This document shows, in pieces, positions 11,464 through 23,148 of a stretch of 64,000 bases of DNA. The notes under the pieces are model-generated. The model ran no database searches. It was not told where the DNA came from and saw nothing but the letters and a program-made list of their open reading frames with translations. The translations under genes were made by a program, and so were the position numbers. Every line of letters starts with the position of its first letter. The first letter of the stretch is position 1. This stretch comes from Dactylorhiza incarnata (taxonomy: Eukaryota; Streptophyta; Magnoliopsida; Asparagales; Orchidaceae), in NCBI GenBank assembly GCA_033032865.1, contig JAWHQI010000327.1:310001-374000 (forward strand), written 5' to 3'.

Positions 11464-11598
11464 CCTACGATGGCGATCGTCGCTTAAAAACAATCAAAGC
11501 TCTCTCACAATCTAACGATAGAATCCTAGATCTGATCGCCATCGTAGGATTCTATCGTTAGATTGTGAGAGAGCTTTGATTTTTTTTTAGCGACAATC
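11464..11598. repeat. Perfect 36-base hairpin with a competing stem
   Basis: Arms at 11493-11528 and 11545-11580 are exact reverse complements (left arm starts ATCAAAGCTCTCTCAC) with a 16-base loop. Pairing extends outward through GATCGTCGCTTAAAAA and TTTTTTTTAGCGACAATC. A second 15-base pair, CCTACGATGGCGATC (11464-11478) with its complement at 11534-11548, would compete with the main stem. It could be a MITE or a small-RNA precursor; the sequence alone cannot say which. Confidence 0.8.
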
Positions 11599-12179
11599 AT
11601 CATCATGGAGGGTTCCTGTGCGGGTAGTTGAGGTTGTCAGAAGTTGTTAACAACATCATTTCAAGTGAAACTGAGTTTTATAAGCTTTGAGAGCTTCTAC
11701 ATATGCTCCAAACATCCCAAGAATGTTTTTGATGGTTCCGACAACCACAATTGCAGAGGGTAGAGTGGAGGAGACCAAGAAGAGAAGGTGACAAGGAAGG
11801 AGGAGACCAATGACTCAAGGGAAAGACTCTAATTTCCACTGAGCGTTATCTTAACATGGAGTAGAGGAGGGGGAGGCTTTCAGCCGATGTGATGGGGTTA
11901 GTATAGTAGTAGATTGTTGTACAAGACCAACAAGGGAGTGGGGAGAGAGGTTGAGGTGAGATGATATGATGTATTCTCGAATTAAATTTAATAGGATGTC
12001 CCACGTGGAACTAGGTTGTCTAGGGGAATGATGAGGGAGACATTTGGGTATTCTCTTAAAGATTGTCAAGTTGTTTGCACAACCCCCATGTATAACCTCG
12101 GATTTGCCGAGTGGACCCAACAAGGTCAGCATGTAGAAGGGGCCAAACTCTCCTACCGCTAGCATTATCGTTACCACGA

Positions 12180-12960
12180 GGCGTTAAGCTCAGGCGATTC
12201 AAATCGCCTCTAGCCGATCGGCTAGATGTCCAACCGATAAGGGAGCCGACTCGCCTCTAGCCGTTCGATTAGACCTCTAGACGATCAGCTAGACGTCCAG
12301 CCGAAATCCTCTTGACTCGCCTCTAGCCGATCGGCTAGACGTCTAGCCGAATATGCGAGTGCAAGCTCGGTAGCTAGTGTCAGACCTCTGTTCGTGGCGA
12401 GCGGCGGGCACACCTCTTGTGGCGTGGACTCGCCCCTAGGGGGTCCCCCTTTTTTCAAGGAGATCCCATTTTGGTTTGCAATCAGCCATTCCAAACAACG
12501 GGATTCTGCTGTTGGCAGACCAATTTGGGTTGTGTAAAGTAAAACCAAAAAGTGGGATTCAGCTATCCGCAGACCGTTTTTAGAAAACTATAAATAGACC
12601 CCCAAGAGCACCTTTGAAGAAGAGTCTTTTGACCTTATCTCTCATTAGGCGGTTTCTGTTTGGGAGAGCTCTAGCCTTCTATTTGTCGTGATTTCCTGGC
12701 TGGCAGTCTAGTGCTCTCCAGTACCGTCCAGGGTCCCCAACTCAGCATTGGCTTCGCAGGAAAAGTTCTTTGATCTTTCGGGTTAGTGGTGGGACCTCCT
12801 CGTTGCAGCTAGCGGGGTCTGTTTCTAGTTTTCCATCTTCGTGAGTGAGGTTCTTTGCTCTGATTGCCTGACCCAGTGTTCTAACTCAGGAGAAGTAAAA
12901 ACAAACTATATCAGTCCAAACTCCTCTTGAATTGTGGTTTCCGGGTTCAACACCCAAGGA
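12180..12960 (+). mobile_element. LTR-like segment B
   Basis: Contains repeated GACTCGCCTCTAGCCGATCG units (12190-12345), then GCAGACC followed by TATAAATAGACCC (12588-12600) and GATCTTTCGGGTTAGTGG (12771-12788). These match segment A (opposite strand) and, in part, segment C. Interpreted as an LTR with its TATA box; no paired LTR or coding region is seen. Confidence 0.5.
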
Positions 12961-13139
12961 ACTAGGAAGGTATAAACATATGTTAAATGGGGGTCAAAAT
13001 GGATCAGTTTGACCAAGCCAACGATCAAATCAGATTTTGTCAACCCGGATGTGGCCACCCAATACCAATGGGTCGTAAAGGGCCCAATTCATGACTAACG
13101 AGGTTCTTCAAAACCAGTTCTGTATAACCCATAATTCGC

Positions 13140-13441
13140 CGAGATCAGAAATACCTAAGGAGACAGCTATTCGCAGACCTTGCCAGTAGAGCACAGGACA
13201 TCCTCAAGGAGGAGAGGATGGGCGAGCATGGGCGAGCATGAGAGAGGATGAGCGAGCATGGGAGAGGATGGGCGAGCATGGGCGAGCACGAGAGAGCATG
13301 AGCGAGCATGGGCGAGCACGGGCGCGCACGGGAGAGTATCCATTGCAACTCGCGAGTATGGTCAGGTAACTACCCCTCAGGATTTGTCTATAAATAGACC
13401 CTCATGGGTATTAGGAATGACACTTTGGATGAGGTCGACCT
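13140..13441 (+). mobile_element. LTR-like segment C, cut by the giant LTR
   Basis: Has ATTCGCAGACC and TATAAATAGACCCTCATGG (13388-13406) like segments A and B, and holds the minisatellite. It stops abruptly at 13441, where the TGTAACATCCC end of the next element begins. Confidence 0.45.
13206..13345 (+). repeat. GGGCGAGCAT minisatellite
   Basis: About 13 copies of a 10-base unit varying between GGGCGAGCAT, GAGAGAGGAT and GGGCGAGCAC. The open frame on the minus strand (repeated SPMLAHPLPCS) is an artefact of this array. Confidence 0.85.
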
Positions 13442-13629
13442 TGTAACATCCCAATTTTAAAAAAAAAGGGGTCTAGACGGTTCGATTGAACCCTTGGAAG
13501 AGCTTAGGCTGGGTCATATGACAACCACGACTCGACCTTCACCACCTAATGATGGTCATTTGGAGAAATAACTGTTTTGGGTAGCATTGTGCTTCGCCGC
13601 AACGTAAAAATTATTTATTGAGCATACGT

Positions 13630-14345
13630 GCTCCGAATCAACTTCCGTCAGTTGCGTTAAACTCGTATAGTTGATACGAGTGCAACGGAACTCGTTTCGT
13701 TTCAATCCGAGGTCATATGTAGAATATGACTATTTTGAGTATCATAGCGCGTCACGACGACGCGATTTTAGAATATGGAGCATACGTGCTCCGAATCGAA
13801 TTCCGTCAGTTGCGTTAGACTCGTATGCCCGATACGAGTGCAACATAATTCGTTTCGTTCCAATCCGAGGTCGTTTGGAGAAAACGAATATTTTGAGTAA
13901 TATCGAGCGTCGCAACAACGCCATTTTCAAATGTTAAGCAAACGAACTCCGAATTGAATTCCGTCAGTTGCGTTAGACTCGTATGGCAGATACGAGTGCA
14001 ACCGAATTCGTTTCGTTCCAATCTGAGGTCGTTTGGAGAAAACGACTATTTGAGTAATATCGAGCGTCGCAACAACGCCATTTTCAAATGTTAAGCAAAC
14101 AAACTCCGAATTGAATTCCGTCAGTTGCATTAGACTCGTATGGCCGATACGAGTGCAACAGAATTCGTTTCGTTCCAATCCGAGGTCGTTTGGAGAAGAC
14201 GACTATTTTGAGTAATATCGAGCGTCGCAACAACGCCATTTTCAAATGTTAAGCAAACGAACTCCGAATTGAATTATGTCAGCTGCATTAGACTTGTATA
14301 GCCGGTACGAGTACAACAAAATTCGTTTCGCTCGATTCCGACGTC
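13630..14345 (+). repeat. Tandem repeat, 157-158-base unit
   Basis: About 4.5 copies. The landmark CCGTCAGTTGCGTTA falls at 13645, 13803, 13961 and 14118, with a mutated copy at about 14275. Each unit also has GATACGAGTGCAAC, TTCGTTTCGTTCCAATC and a GTCGCAACAACGCC segment. The first copy is the most diverged. Confidence 0.9.
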
Positions 14346-14855
14346 GTTTAGTCAAGTAAATAAAAATAAACGTTCGTAAAATTATAAGATTTTCGAGATA
14401 CGTAAACGCTGGATTTCAACCCTGCCACGTCCATGGTGACCCGACACTCGATGACTCAGACCCATATTGACTTTGACCCACCATGGGGGACCCACCCGAG
14501 AGTTGACTTTAGTCAAACCTCCCTAAAATGAGATTTCCTTAGGAGAATTTGTTTCCAATTAGTGCCCCCACTTGAAGCCCACATACCAAGGTCCTCATGA
14601 GCTTTGATTCCCATTTAGGGAGCCATGAAATTGGGCTTGGACCTAAAGCAAGAAGCCCACCCACTTCTCCATTCTCTTTCTTCCTCTCTTTCTCCCCACA
14701 TGACTAAATAGCCTAGCTAGCCTAGGCCTCATAGGGGGTACAATCCTCCACTTGGAGGCTGCCACATGCCTTTAAATGGCTGGGAGGGGCTCAACTCTCT
14801 CCTCCATGGAGAATAATCCCACATCGGGGAGAAGAGGAGGGGGGCACCTCAAACT

Positions 14856-14866
14856 TCTATATAAGG
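14856..14866 (+). promoter_or_regulatory. TATA-box region in the giant LTR
   Basis: TCTATATAAGG followed about 30 bases later by a C/A-rich stretch (CTACACACACCTC, near 14884), as in plant RNA polymerase II promoters. Upstream DNA is AGGAGGGG-rich. Transcription from here would pass through the GC-rich stretch at 14990-15290 and the downstream arrays. Confidence 0.5.
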
Positions 14867-15907
14867 ACCCCTCTCCCCTCTAAGCTACACACACCTCTTC
14901 CCCAAGCTCAGTCGAGCCAGCCCCACCCCCTGCCGGAGCCCTACCTCGCCGGAGAACGAGAAGCCGAGCTCCACCACCTCGCCACCCTCCCATGGCAAGT
15001 TCGCCGGAGGGCTCCCGGAGGACCCCAAACACTATGCGACCTTCTCCTCTCCTTCCTACCCCTCATTCGGACGCCTCACATGTCAACTCCGGCGGCCGGA
15101 GCGCCACCGCCGCTTCTCCCCTCTCCTCCGTCCGAAACAGGAAGGCAAACAACTCCGGCGGTGGCCGCCGGCGGCAGGCCACCGGACCACCGCCGGAGGG
15201 AGCGCCCGCCCCCTGGGAGTCGGCCGGGGGCGGAGCCATGGCCGGCCGGCGGCCGGCCGGCGGCGGAGGAGGCCCGTAAGGGGGCGGTCTGGTACAGGCG
15301 GCGGGGAGGGAGAGTTTTGTTTAACAAAAATTATAAAATTTTTATAATTTTATATTAATATAATTAGAATTTGATATATGATTTTCTGTAGGGTTAAATA
15401 TGGCTCTAATGGAAAAGTAGTAAACATAAAAGTTGTGTGTAACAGCGATGAGTATCCCCAGTAAAAATTTCAGATTTTTTCTGTCATGTTTTAGTATTTT
15501 TAATGATTAAAATACTGTAATATTTGGGGTTTTTGAATTTCCAGAGAGCCGTAACAGTGAGGGAAAATTATGAGAAAATTTGGGAAGCTTCCTACTACTG
15601 ACCTACAGCCACTGTAATTATTTTGGAATTTTTGAAATAGGTTTACTATTTTTAAATGCTTAAAACTTATGTTATGAATTAATAATGAATTACGCTCTCC
15701 TCCAGCACGTCTCCAAAAATTATGGGAAGCTTGGGAGGCTGGATCGCACCCTCTAAAAAGTTTGGGTATTTCTAAAAGTAAAAATGTCAACGCGCAATTA
15801 AGGTCGCAATCGCGAGGCGACACCGTCAATTCAATAACATGAAAATAATAAAAAAACGTGAAATCAAGGCGCACGAAAATAAGGAAGCTCATAAAATATA
15901 AGTAAGC

Positions 15908-16161
15908 TCCTATGAACGGAGAAAGAACAGAATTTCCTCCTATGAACGGAGATGTAACAGAATTTCTTCCTATGAACGGAGATGGAACAGAATTTCCTCT
16001 TATGAACGGAGATGTAACAGAATTTCCTCCTATGAACGGAGATGTAACAGAATTTCCTCCTATGAACGGAGATGAAACGGAATTTTCTCCTATGAACGGA
16101 GATGGAACGGAATTTCCTCCTATGAACGGAGATGGAACAGAACTTTCCTCCTAAGAACGGA
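15908..16161 (+). repeat. Tandem repeat, 30-base unit
   Basis: Nine contiguous copies of TCCTATGAACGGAGATG plus an ACAGAATTT-type tail; the last copy is diverged. The frame through it reads as a 10-residue repeat (PPMNGDGTEF), which follows from the period being a multiple of three. There are no spacers between the copies, so it is not a CRISPR array. Confidence 0.95.
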
Positions 16162-16297
16162 GTCGACTTTGAAGCCTCCTGTTATGGAGTGATTGAACTA
16201 CTAACCTGTTTATTTATTTACTTTCTTCAGTCTCGTACTGGTCCTGCATTTACTGCTTTCAGTCTGTACTTTCAATTCTCCAGTCTCGCACTGGTAC

Positions 16298-16485
16298 TGA
16301 TATTATGGCCTCTGCTTTCGGCCTATTATACTGCTTGATATTATGGCCTCTGCTTTCGGCCTATTATACTGCTTGATATTATGGCCTCTGCTTTCGGCCT
16401 ACTTTACTGCTTGATATTATGGCCTCTACTTTCGGCCTATTTTACTGCTTGTTATTTCGGCCCCTGCTTCCGGCCTTTATTACTG
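16298..16485 (+). repeat. Tandem repeat, 38-base unit
   Basis: About five copies of TGATATTATGGCCTCTGCTT followed by TCGGCCTATTATACTGCT; the last copy is diverged. Confidence 0.9.
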
Positions 16486-16510
16486 CTTATGATGCACCTT
16501 AATTATATTT

Positions 16511-18300
16511 TAGTGCCGATCTGGCCGCCGCTTGTAGAGCAGAGCGGACAGATCGAGGTTTTGGCATTTTCCTCTTTATTGCCTATGATTTAGAGTTAAC
16601 GTGAAGATGTGACATTCCTTCAGCGTCAACCCTAAATAGTGCCGAACTGTCCGCCGCTTGTAGAGCAGAGCGGACAGATCGATGTTTTGCCCTTTTCCTC
16701 TTTATTGCCTATAATTTAGAGTTGACGTGAAGATGGGACATTCCTTCAGCGTCAACCCTAAATAGTGCCGAACTGTCCGCCGCTTGTAGAGCAGAGCGGA
16801 CAGATCGATGTTTTGGCCTTTTCTTCTGTATTGCCTATAATTTAGAGTTGACGTGAAGATGGGACATTCCTTCAGCGTCAACCCTAAATAGTGCCAAACT
16901 GTCCGCCGCTTGTAGAGCAGAGCGGACAGATCGATGTTTTGGCCCTTTCTTCTTTATTGTCTATAATTTAGAGTTGAAGTGAAGATGGGACATTCCTTCA
17001 GCGTCAACCCTAAATAGTGCCGAACTGTCCGCCGCTTGTAGAGCAGAGCGGACAGATCGATGTTTTGGCCTTTTCTTCTTTATTGTCTATAATTTAGAGT
17101 TGACATGAAGATGAGACATTCCTTCAGCGTCAACCTTAAATAGTGCGGAGCTGTCCGCCGCTTGTAGGGCAGAGCAGACAGATCGATGTTTTGGCCTTTT
17201 CTTCTTTATTGTCTATAATTTAGAGTTGACGTGAATATGAGACATTCCTTCAGCGTCAACCCTAAATAGTGCCGAACTGTCCACCGCTTGTAGAGCAGAG
17301 CGGACAGATCGATGTTTTGGCTTTTTCCTCTTTATTGCCTATAATATAGAGTTGACGTGAAGATGGGACATTCCTTCAGCGTCAACCCTAAATAGTGCCG
17401 ATCTGGCCGCCCCTTGTAGAGCAGAGCGGACAGATCGATGTTTTGGCCTATTCTTCTGTATTGCCTATAATTTAGAGTTGACGTGAAGATGAGACATTCC
17501 TTCAGCGTCAACCATAAATAGTGCCGAACTGGCCGCCGCTTGTAGAGCAGAGCGGACAGTTCGATGTTTTGGTTTTTCTTCTTTATTGCATATAATTTAG
17601 AGTTGTCGTGAAGATGAGGCATTCCTTCAGCGTTAACCCTAAATAGTGCCGAACTGGTCGCCACTTGTAGAGCCGAGGGGACAGTTCGATGTTTTGGTTT
17701 TTCTTCTTTATTGCATATAATTTAGAGTTGTCGTGAAGATGGGGCATTCCTTCAGTGTCAACCCTAAATAGTGCCGAACTGGCCGCCACTTATAGAGCCG
17801 AGCGGACAGCTCGATGTTTTTTTCCTTTTTTCTCTTTATTGCCTATAATTTAGAGTTGACGTGAAGAGGAGACATTCCTTCAGCGTCAACCCTAAATAGT
17901 GCCGAACTGGCCGCCGGTTGTAGAGCAGAGCGGACAGTTCGATGTTTTGGTTTTTCTTCTTTATTGCATATAATTTAGAGTTGTCGTGAAGATGGGGCAT
18001 TCCTTCAGCGTCAACCCTAAATAGTGCCGAACTGGCCGCCACTTGTAGAGTTCGATGTTTTGGTTTTTCTTCTTTATTGTATATAATTTAGAGTTGACGT
18101 GAAGATGAGGCATTCCTTCAGCGTCAACCCTAAATAGTGCCGAACTGGCCGCCACTTGTAGAGCCGAGCAGACAGATCGATGTTTTGGGTTTTCTTCTTT
18201 ATTGTATATAATTTAGAGTTGACGTGAAGATGAGGCATTCCTTCAGCGTCAACCCTAAATAGTACCGAACTAGCTGCCGCTCTCGCAGCAGCGCAGATGA
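16511..18300 (+). repeat. Tandem satellite-like array, about 126-base unit
   Basis: About 14 copies; TAGTGCCGAACTG falls at 16637, 16763 and 16889, then on. Each unit has two self-complementary parts: CCGCTTGTAGAGCAGAGCGG, and GTTGACGTGAAG ... CTTCAGCGTCAAC. Later copies vary in length, and the copy near 18035 has lost part of the first palindrome. Minus-strand open frames through the array (repeated SALFRVDAEGMPHLHDNSK) come from the repeat and have no known domain. Confidence 0.95.
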
Positions 18301-18362
18301 ATTGATGTTTTTGGGTTTTATTCCGTATTGACATTAATTTAGATTTGACGGGAACACCATGT

Positions 18363-18530
18363 GCCTTTGGGAAATAATTCCTACGGGAATGAAACGTTGC
18401 CTTCGAGAAATAATTCCTACGGGAATGAAATGTTGCCTTCGAGAAATAATTCCTACGGGAATGAAATGTTGCCTTTAAGAAATAATTCCTACGGGAATGA
18501 AATGTCCCTTCAGAAAATGTGCCTTCGGAG
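18363..18530 (+). repeat. Tandem repeat, 36-base unit
   Basis: Four to five copies of GCCTTCGAGAAATAATTCC then TACGGGAATGAAATGTT, directly after the 126-base array. Confidence 0.9.
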
Positions 18531-19263
18531 AATATAGGATGGCCGATGAGTTTTACTCTAAGGCAACCCGCACGACGGATGGTCTGGGAGGGCAACCCGT
18601 GCGAAACTAATAGAACTACGTGGGTCTGAGACCGTATGCAGGACGATACGGAGTACGTAGGCCGTGGTCGTGGGAAGACTGCCTCGGCCCAGTAAGAGTC
18701 CAGATATCCCCTCCCTTATAACTGTTATATTATGTTTGTGTGTTGGTAGGAGTTGGACTCTGTCTGTGGTTCTAATAACTTGTCTTTAGCACAAGTGACA
18801 GGTGCGGATGAGAGGCAGTACCCAGGTGTGGATGAAGCCACAAGAGCAGGCTACTTCAGGTACATAGTTGTTAAGCCGCATCCTTTTGTTGTGCCCCACC
18901 TCACAACATCTATATATTGTCAATGAATTAATGCGGCGGAGGTATGAAAATTATTCATACAGGTCTTGAGTTTAAGGTTTCTGTGATAGTTAATCTCCCG
19001 CTATAATACTACGTCTTCCGCTAAGTGTTATAAAGTACACTCTTTGATGATGTCTTCCGCTAGAATACTGCTTTCTTACTCTGTTGATGTGTAGTGACTT
19101 TCGCTTAACACCACCCCAATGCGTGACCTTGGAGTGTTCAAGGAAGGGGGTTGAAGAAGCTAGTACCTTCACCCTTCGTGATCGCTTCAGCGTCATGCAA
19201 AAGGGTGGTGTGCGATAAGATCCCCCGGTCGGACCGTCGATTTGGGAGGGGGGACCTTACAGA

Positions 19264-19283
19264 CCCCCCCCCCCCCCCCCCCC
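19264..19283. repeat. Poly-C tract
   Basis: Twenty consecutive C residues beside the right end of the giant LTR. The length may be affected by sequencing slippage. Confidence 0.9.
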
Positions 19284-20991
19284 ACCAAGCGAGATACTCG
19301 CTGATAAGTAGTTTTTAGTCATCGTTTTTAGGTTAGTTTATTATGTTATTTGCTTTTTTATTTTTATCTTTTGTTATGTTTGTATGCATGTTTTTGTTGT
19401 TTTCCTATTTTTCTATTTTTAAAATCTAATGTTTTATTTTATGTTTAGTTTTTGTTGTTTAATATTTTTTTTATTTTCTTATATTAATTTTATGTTGTCT
19501 TAAATTTGTTTTGTTTCTTATTTTATAGCTATATTTATATTTTATTTTATTTTATTTTGTAGGAATGTTGTTATCGTCGCCGCAGCGCCATCAATATTCA
19601 TGTCGCAACCTCCATGTTGTCCAAGCACGTACAACCAACATGTTGCAGTCCACTCCATTTTATTTGAAGCATCCGGCCACCTTTGGTGATCTGCTGCAGC
19701 TAGCCCTCACGATTCAGCTCCAAGATGAAGCAGCCCTTCCTCCATATATGATGAAGTACAACCCTCTCTTCCAGCCCAATCCAATCCATGAGCCCACCAT
19801 GCATGCTTCCACCAATAAATTTAATAACAACCCACTTCACATTATTCTCTTCCATCCAAACCGTGAGCCCCCCTCTTCCACTCCAATAAATGACCGCCAC
19901 CTTGCATTGCCATTCCATTCATGCATCTCTCTCTTCTTTGCATGGTCGGTTCTCTCCCTATCTCTCTCTCCTTTTTATTTTTTCTTTTCCCTCTTTATTT
20001 CTCATTCATCCCCCTCTTAATATTCTATTTTTATTTTATTTTTCTTTAAATAAAATACTATGCATGTAGCCCTTTATCTCTCCCCCTCATTTAAATCATT
20101 CATGCATTTGCCTCTCTCTCTCCTCTTCTCTCTCTCCCTCATCAATATCATGCATGCATCTCCACCCTCTTTGTCCCTTCATATCCTCCATCTAGAACCT
20201 TCTCCCTCTCCTATAAAAGGACCCCATCCCTCATGCTTGATGCCATGTAGAAGTAGTGTAGAGTTAGATAATTTTCGAAGTTTCAAGTTTTTATTTCAAG
20301 TATTTCTCTCTTGTTGTCTTGTTTTTATTTCATGTACTAGTTTAAATTTTCTTTATCTTGCTGTAACCCTTATTTCTAGTTTAATGAAAATGCAATTTTC
20401 TTTTCTTTTGTTTACTCTCTCTCTAATGCTTAGCTAGTTTGTTTTGTGTTCGATCACGATAAGCTTTGCGATGAAATAATATCTTTCATTTTATGTTTAC
20501 ATTTGTATTTTTATTTTTGATCCAACCTTGATTATTTTTTTGATCGACTCCGTATTTCTAGTATACGGTAGTAGATTCCGATCTCATATTCGAGTAGCCG
20601 AGAGACTCGTGAATGTGAAAGATCACTCAAGGAAGGAAGGAGTTGCACGCAACCCTAGAGATAGGACGACGTAAATCCTCCGGATTGAAGTCAAATCCAA
20701 TAGTGCGGGTCACTTCGATAATGCGACTTTAGGCCTTTTTGATTTGCAAAGAGATTTCGGTCAAAACGTCTAGAAGTCAGGAGACTTATTGCTCTAGCGA
20801 GAATATTTCTTAGTTTCGGATCCGTCACGGTCTTTATATATTTGCAAATATTAAACTAAATTTCTCCGTTATTTTATTTTAAAGTGAATCGTCGATCGAA
20901 CACTCTTTTTCAATAGTTTATTTCTCTTTTAATTAAGTTAGTTTATTTTTATTTTCCAAAAAACCAATCAATCATTCGGTAGGATAATAGT
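19284..20991 (+). other. T-rich stretch with one TATA-like promoter signal
   Basis: 19300-19560 is very T-rich. CTATAAAAGG at 20211-20220 is preceded by CT-rich DNA and followed by GACCCCATCCC, as in plant LTR or gene promoters. No coding region is recognised. If the tRNA-Asp primer site at 21132 belongs to a long-LTR Athila element, this stretch would be its 5' LTR; the absence of a matching second copy argues against that. Confidence 0.35.
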
Positions 20992-21125
20992 TGATGTGTG
21001 AGTAATAGTAGTTGTCTGCCCCAAGTTTTTATACGACCTTGATATATTTTATATCCTATGCTATATTTCGATAGGTACACTTGCCTTAATCGAGTATAGA
21101 TTGGAGAACACAAATTTCTCTATCA
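20992..21125 (+). repeat. Left short LTR
   Basis: Differs from the right copy at only a few positions, for example TGTGTGAG versus TGCGTGAG and CCCCAAG versus CCCCGAG. Confidence 0.7.
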
Positions 21126-21131
21126 AGTTTT

Positions 21132-21149
21132 TGGCGCCGTTGCCGGGGA
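21132..21149 (+). promoter_or_regulatory. Primer-binding site complementary to tRNA-Asp
   Basis: TGGCGCCGTTGCCGGGGA, six bases after the left LTR. This is the primer site used by plant Athila-group Ty3/gypsy elements. Confidence 0.85.
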
Positions 21150-21480
21150 CATTTGCCAATATTAAGAAAACGCTGTCGCTATTACTTCTACAAAAATAAA
21201 AATAAAATTATTATTATATATTATAATCAACCCACATCATCGTTTTTCTATCCCACCTAAATTCCTGGAAAGGACGCTTTGGGCTTGAATTCCCATCACA
21301 GCCTCTAGTACCGCTGCAAACCCCTCACATAGCAGATCTCGGGAAGTCCAGGACTAACATAATCGGCCTAAAAAATTAAAAAAATCAAAAAAATTAAATT
21401 TTATCCTATTAAGATAAAAAAAAAATCAATCAAAAAAAAAATTTAAATTTTCTCTTTTTGGTAACAGTTTTTTTTATCAT

Positions 21481-21978
21481 GGAATCATCTTCTTTTTGCG
21501 CTCTTTGCGGTCGCCCGACTATTTTAATTTTGCATGTTTTTCGGGAACCCCTCCCTCATATGATTTCAATTTTTCTGGAGGAGGTCAAAGTGGCCAATTT
21601 GATCCTTACTCCAATTTTTATCCTACATGAGAGGTGGGGAACCCGTCTTATTTTTCGCATGATTTTGCCCCGCAAAGCGCCGCGCCTCCAATTTTTAATT
21701 CTATCGATAATTGTTTTCTTGAATTGCAAACTTCTTTAAATAATATTAATTCGCATTTTAAGATCATTATTGATTATTTTTCTTGTGAGGCCGCGTCTTT
21801 CTCTTCGTCTTCTTCACCGGATATCCTGACTTGTCTTATTCCTCTCGAGGAAGATAACTATTCAGATGTTCCGGATTGTTTCCTTCCTCCTTTGGATGAC
21901 GCACATATGGATACTCCGGCGTGCTTCTTACCTTTTGAGGATGACGAGCCGTCTCAAAATTTTCCTTCTTTTTTCTGA
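21481..21978 (+). pseudogene. Decayed internal open region (possible gag remnant)
   Basis: Starts MESSSFCALCG with a CxxC pair. A frameshift near 21510 and a stop near 21629 follow, then a readable stretch with NPSYFSHDFAPQSAAPP and an acidic Ser-rich tail (FLPPLDDAHMDTPACFLPFE). It may be the remains of a gag-like reading frame. I do not recognise a defined domain. Confidence 0.3.
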
Positions 21979-23148
21979 AAACGTATGTGATTACATGTCA
22001 AGTTTAATTTCAAGTGTTCCAACTTTTTCTAGTTTTAGAGAGCCTTTTTCTTTTTCTTCTTTTTATTTTAGATAATTCCTCTTTAGTTCTTTCTACCCAT
22101 TCTTCTCCCGAAATTTCACAAGATTCACTTTCTCCTTGTGAAATTTCCGTTAATGTAATTTCTTTTTCTACTTCTTTTATTCCTCTTTCTATTTCTTCCT
22201 CTTTTATTTTTTCTTCTTTTGACGACCCATTCTTTTCCCTTTTACATACGGCGGAGTTCTTCTATAACTCCGTCCATACATTTTTGGGCGTCATTCCTTT
22301 GAAGATTCCACCACATGTCGGTGCGATTCTTCATTTCTTCTTTTTTCTTATTTACTCTCCTAAGCGCATAATTAAGGAGTTACCTCTTCATCTTAGTTTT
22401 TATTTTCCATTTAACTAACCAATAACGTCGGGCTCAGACGATGTTAAACAAAGAGCACTCTTGGGAGGCACCCCTTGCTTACCATTTTTGTTCTTTCTTT
22501 TTCTTTTTATTTTGTTTTGCAGAAATAAAACCTTCGGCGGTTCGTTTGGCTCCATCTTCTCTTCCTTAGGCCTGAGTCGGTTTCCAGCTCAAGCATGGGG
22601 GAGCGACATCAGCATTCGGCCTCACGAATCCGGGGAAGTCGTTTTTTTTATTTACTTTATTGCACCCCCCCTGTTCTTTTTTTTTTCTCATACTTACTAT
22701 TCAACATTGAGGTCAATGTTGAACTTTAAGCATGTGGGAGTGCTTTCCCTTTCTTTTTAAGTCTTTCAAAAAAAAACACAAATATTTTTTTTGAAAACAA
22801 AACAAAACCAAAAAAATTATTATAGTACTATTTTGTTTCTTTAGCCTTATCAAAAATCCCAAAAAAATTGAAAAATGCAAAACCCAAAAAAATAAAAAAA
22901 TTAGAAAAATCCAAAAAAGATCATATTTCAAAATCCAAAAAAAAAAATGAAAAATCCAAAATATAATAAACTCCTTGCTTAGTCTTTTTGTTATTTTTAG
23001 AAATTTAGTTTGAGTTTGTTTATAAGTATTTCTATTATTTTTGTTTTGCTAATCTTTTATTTCATCATATTTAGTTAAATCTAATATTTAGTGATTTAGT
23101 TTTAAGAATTATCTTATGATTTTAATTTGCTTAGAGTAACTTAATAGT

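Larger units (their letters stand above)
9331..12179. other. Long stretch without recognisable genes
   Basis: Non-coding DNA rich in short phrases such as TTGGGTC and GACCCA, perhaps decayed LTR-retrotransposon sequence. Contains three tandem units of about 40 bases at 10683-10790 (each starting GAATCATCATGTNTCGA) and the hairpin listed separately. Open frames of 60-110 codons here show no domains. Confidence 0.45.
13442..19261 (+). mobile_element. Giant LTR-like unit (probable solo LTR of a Tat/Ogre-sized retrotransposon)
   Basis: Starts TGTAACATCCC and ends GGGGACCTTACA, an inverted-repeat TGTAA/TTACA pair typical of LTR ends. The five bases before it are GACCT (13437-13441) and those after it GACCC (19262-19266), a four-out-of-five target duplication next to a poly-C tract. 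It is 5.82 kb long, has a TATA-box region at 14856-14866 and no retroelement protein domains. It carries five different tandem arrays. LTRs of this length are known in Ogre/Tat-type Ty3/gypsy elements, which is why I suggest that group; there is no coding region to prove it. The alternative is an unrelated satellite-rich region that happens to have these ends. Confidence 0.5.

Noticed and set aside
14992..15358. GC-rich open frames on both strands in the giant LTR
   Set aside because: Pro/Ser/Arg/Gly low-complexity products in all frames; composition effect.
15908..16161. Nine evenly spaced 30-base repeats that could suggest a CRISPR array
   Set aside because: The copies are directly adjacent with no unique spacers, and the setting is plant DNA.
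17332..18595. Several minus-strand open frames with repeated SALFRVDAEGMPHLHDNSK peptides
   Set aside because: They track the 126- and 36-base tandem units; no start or domain context.
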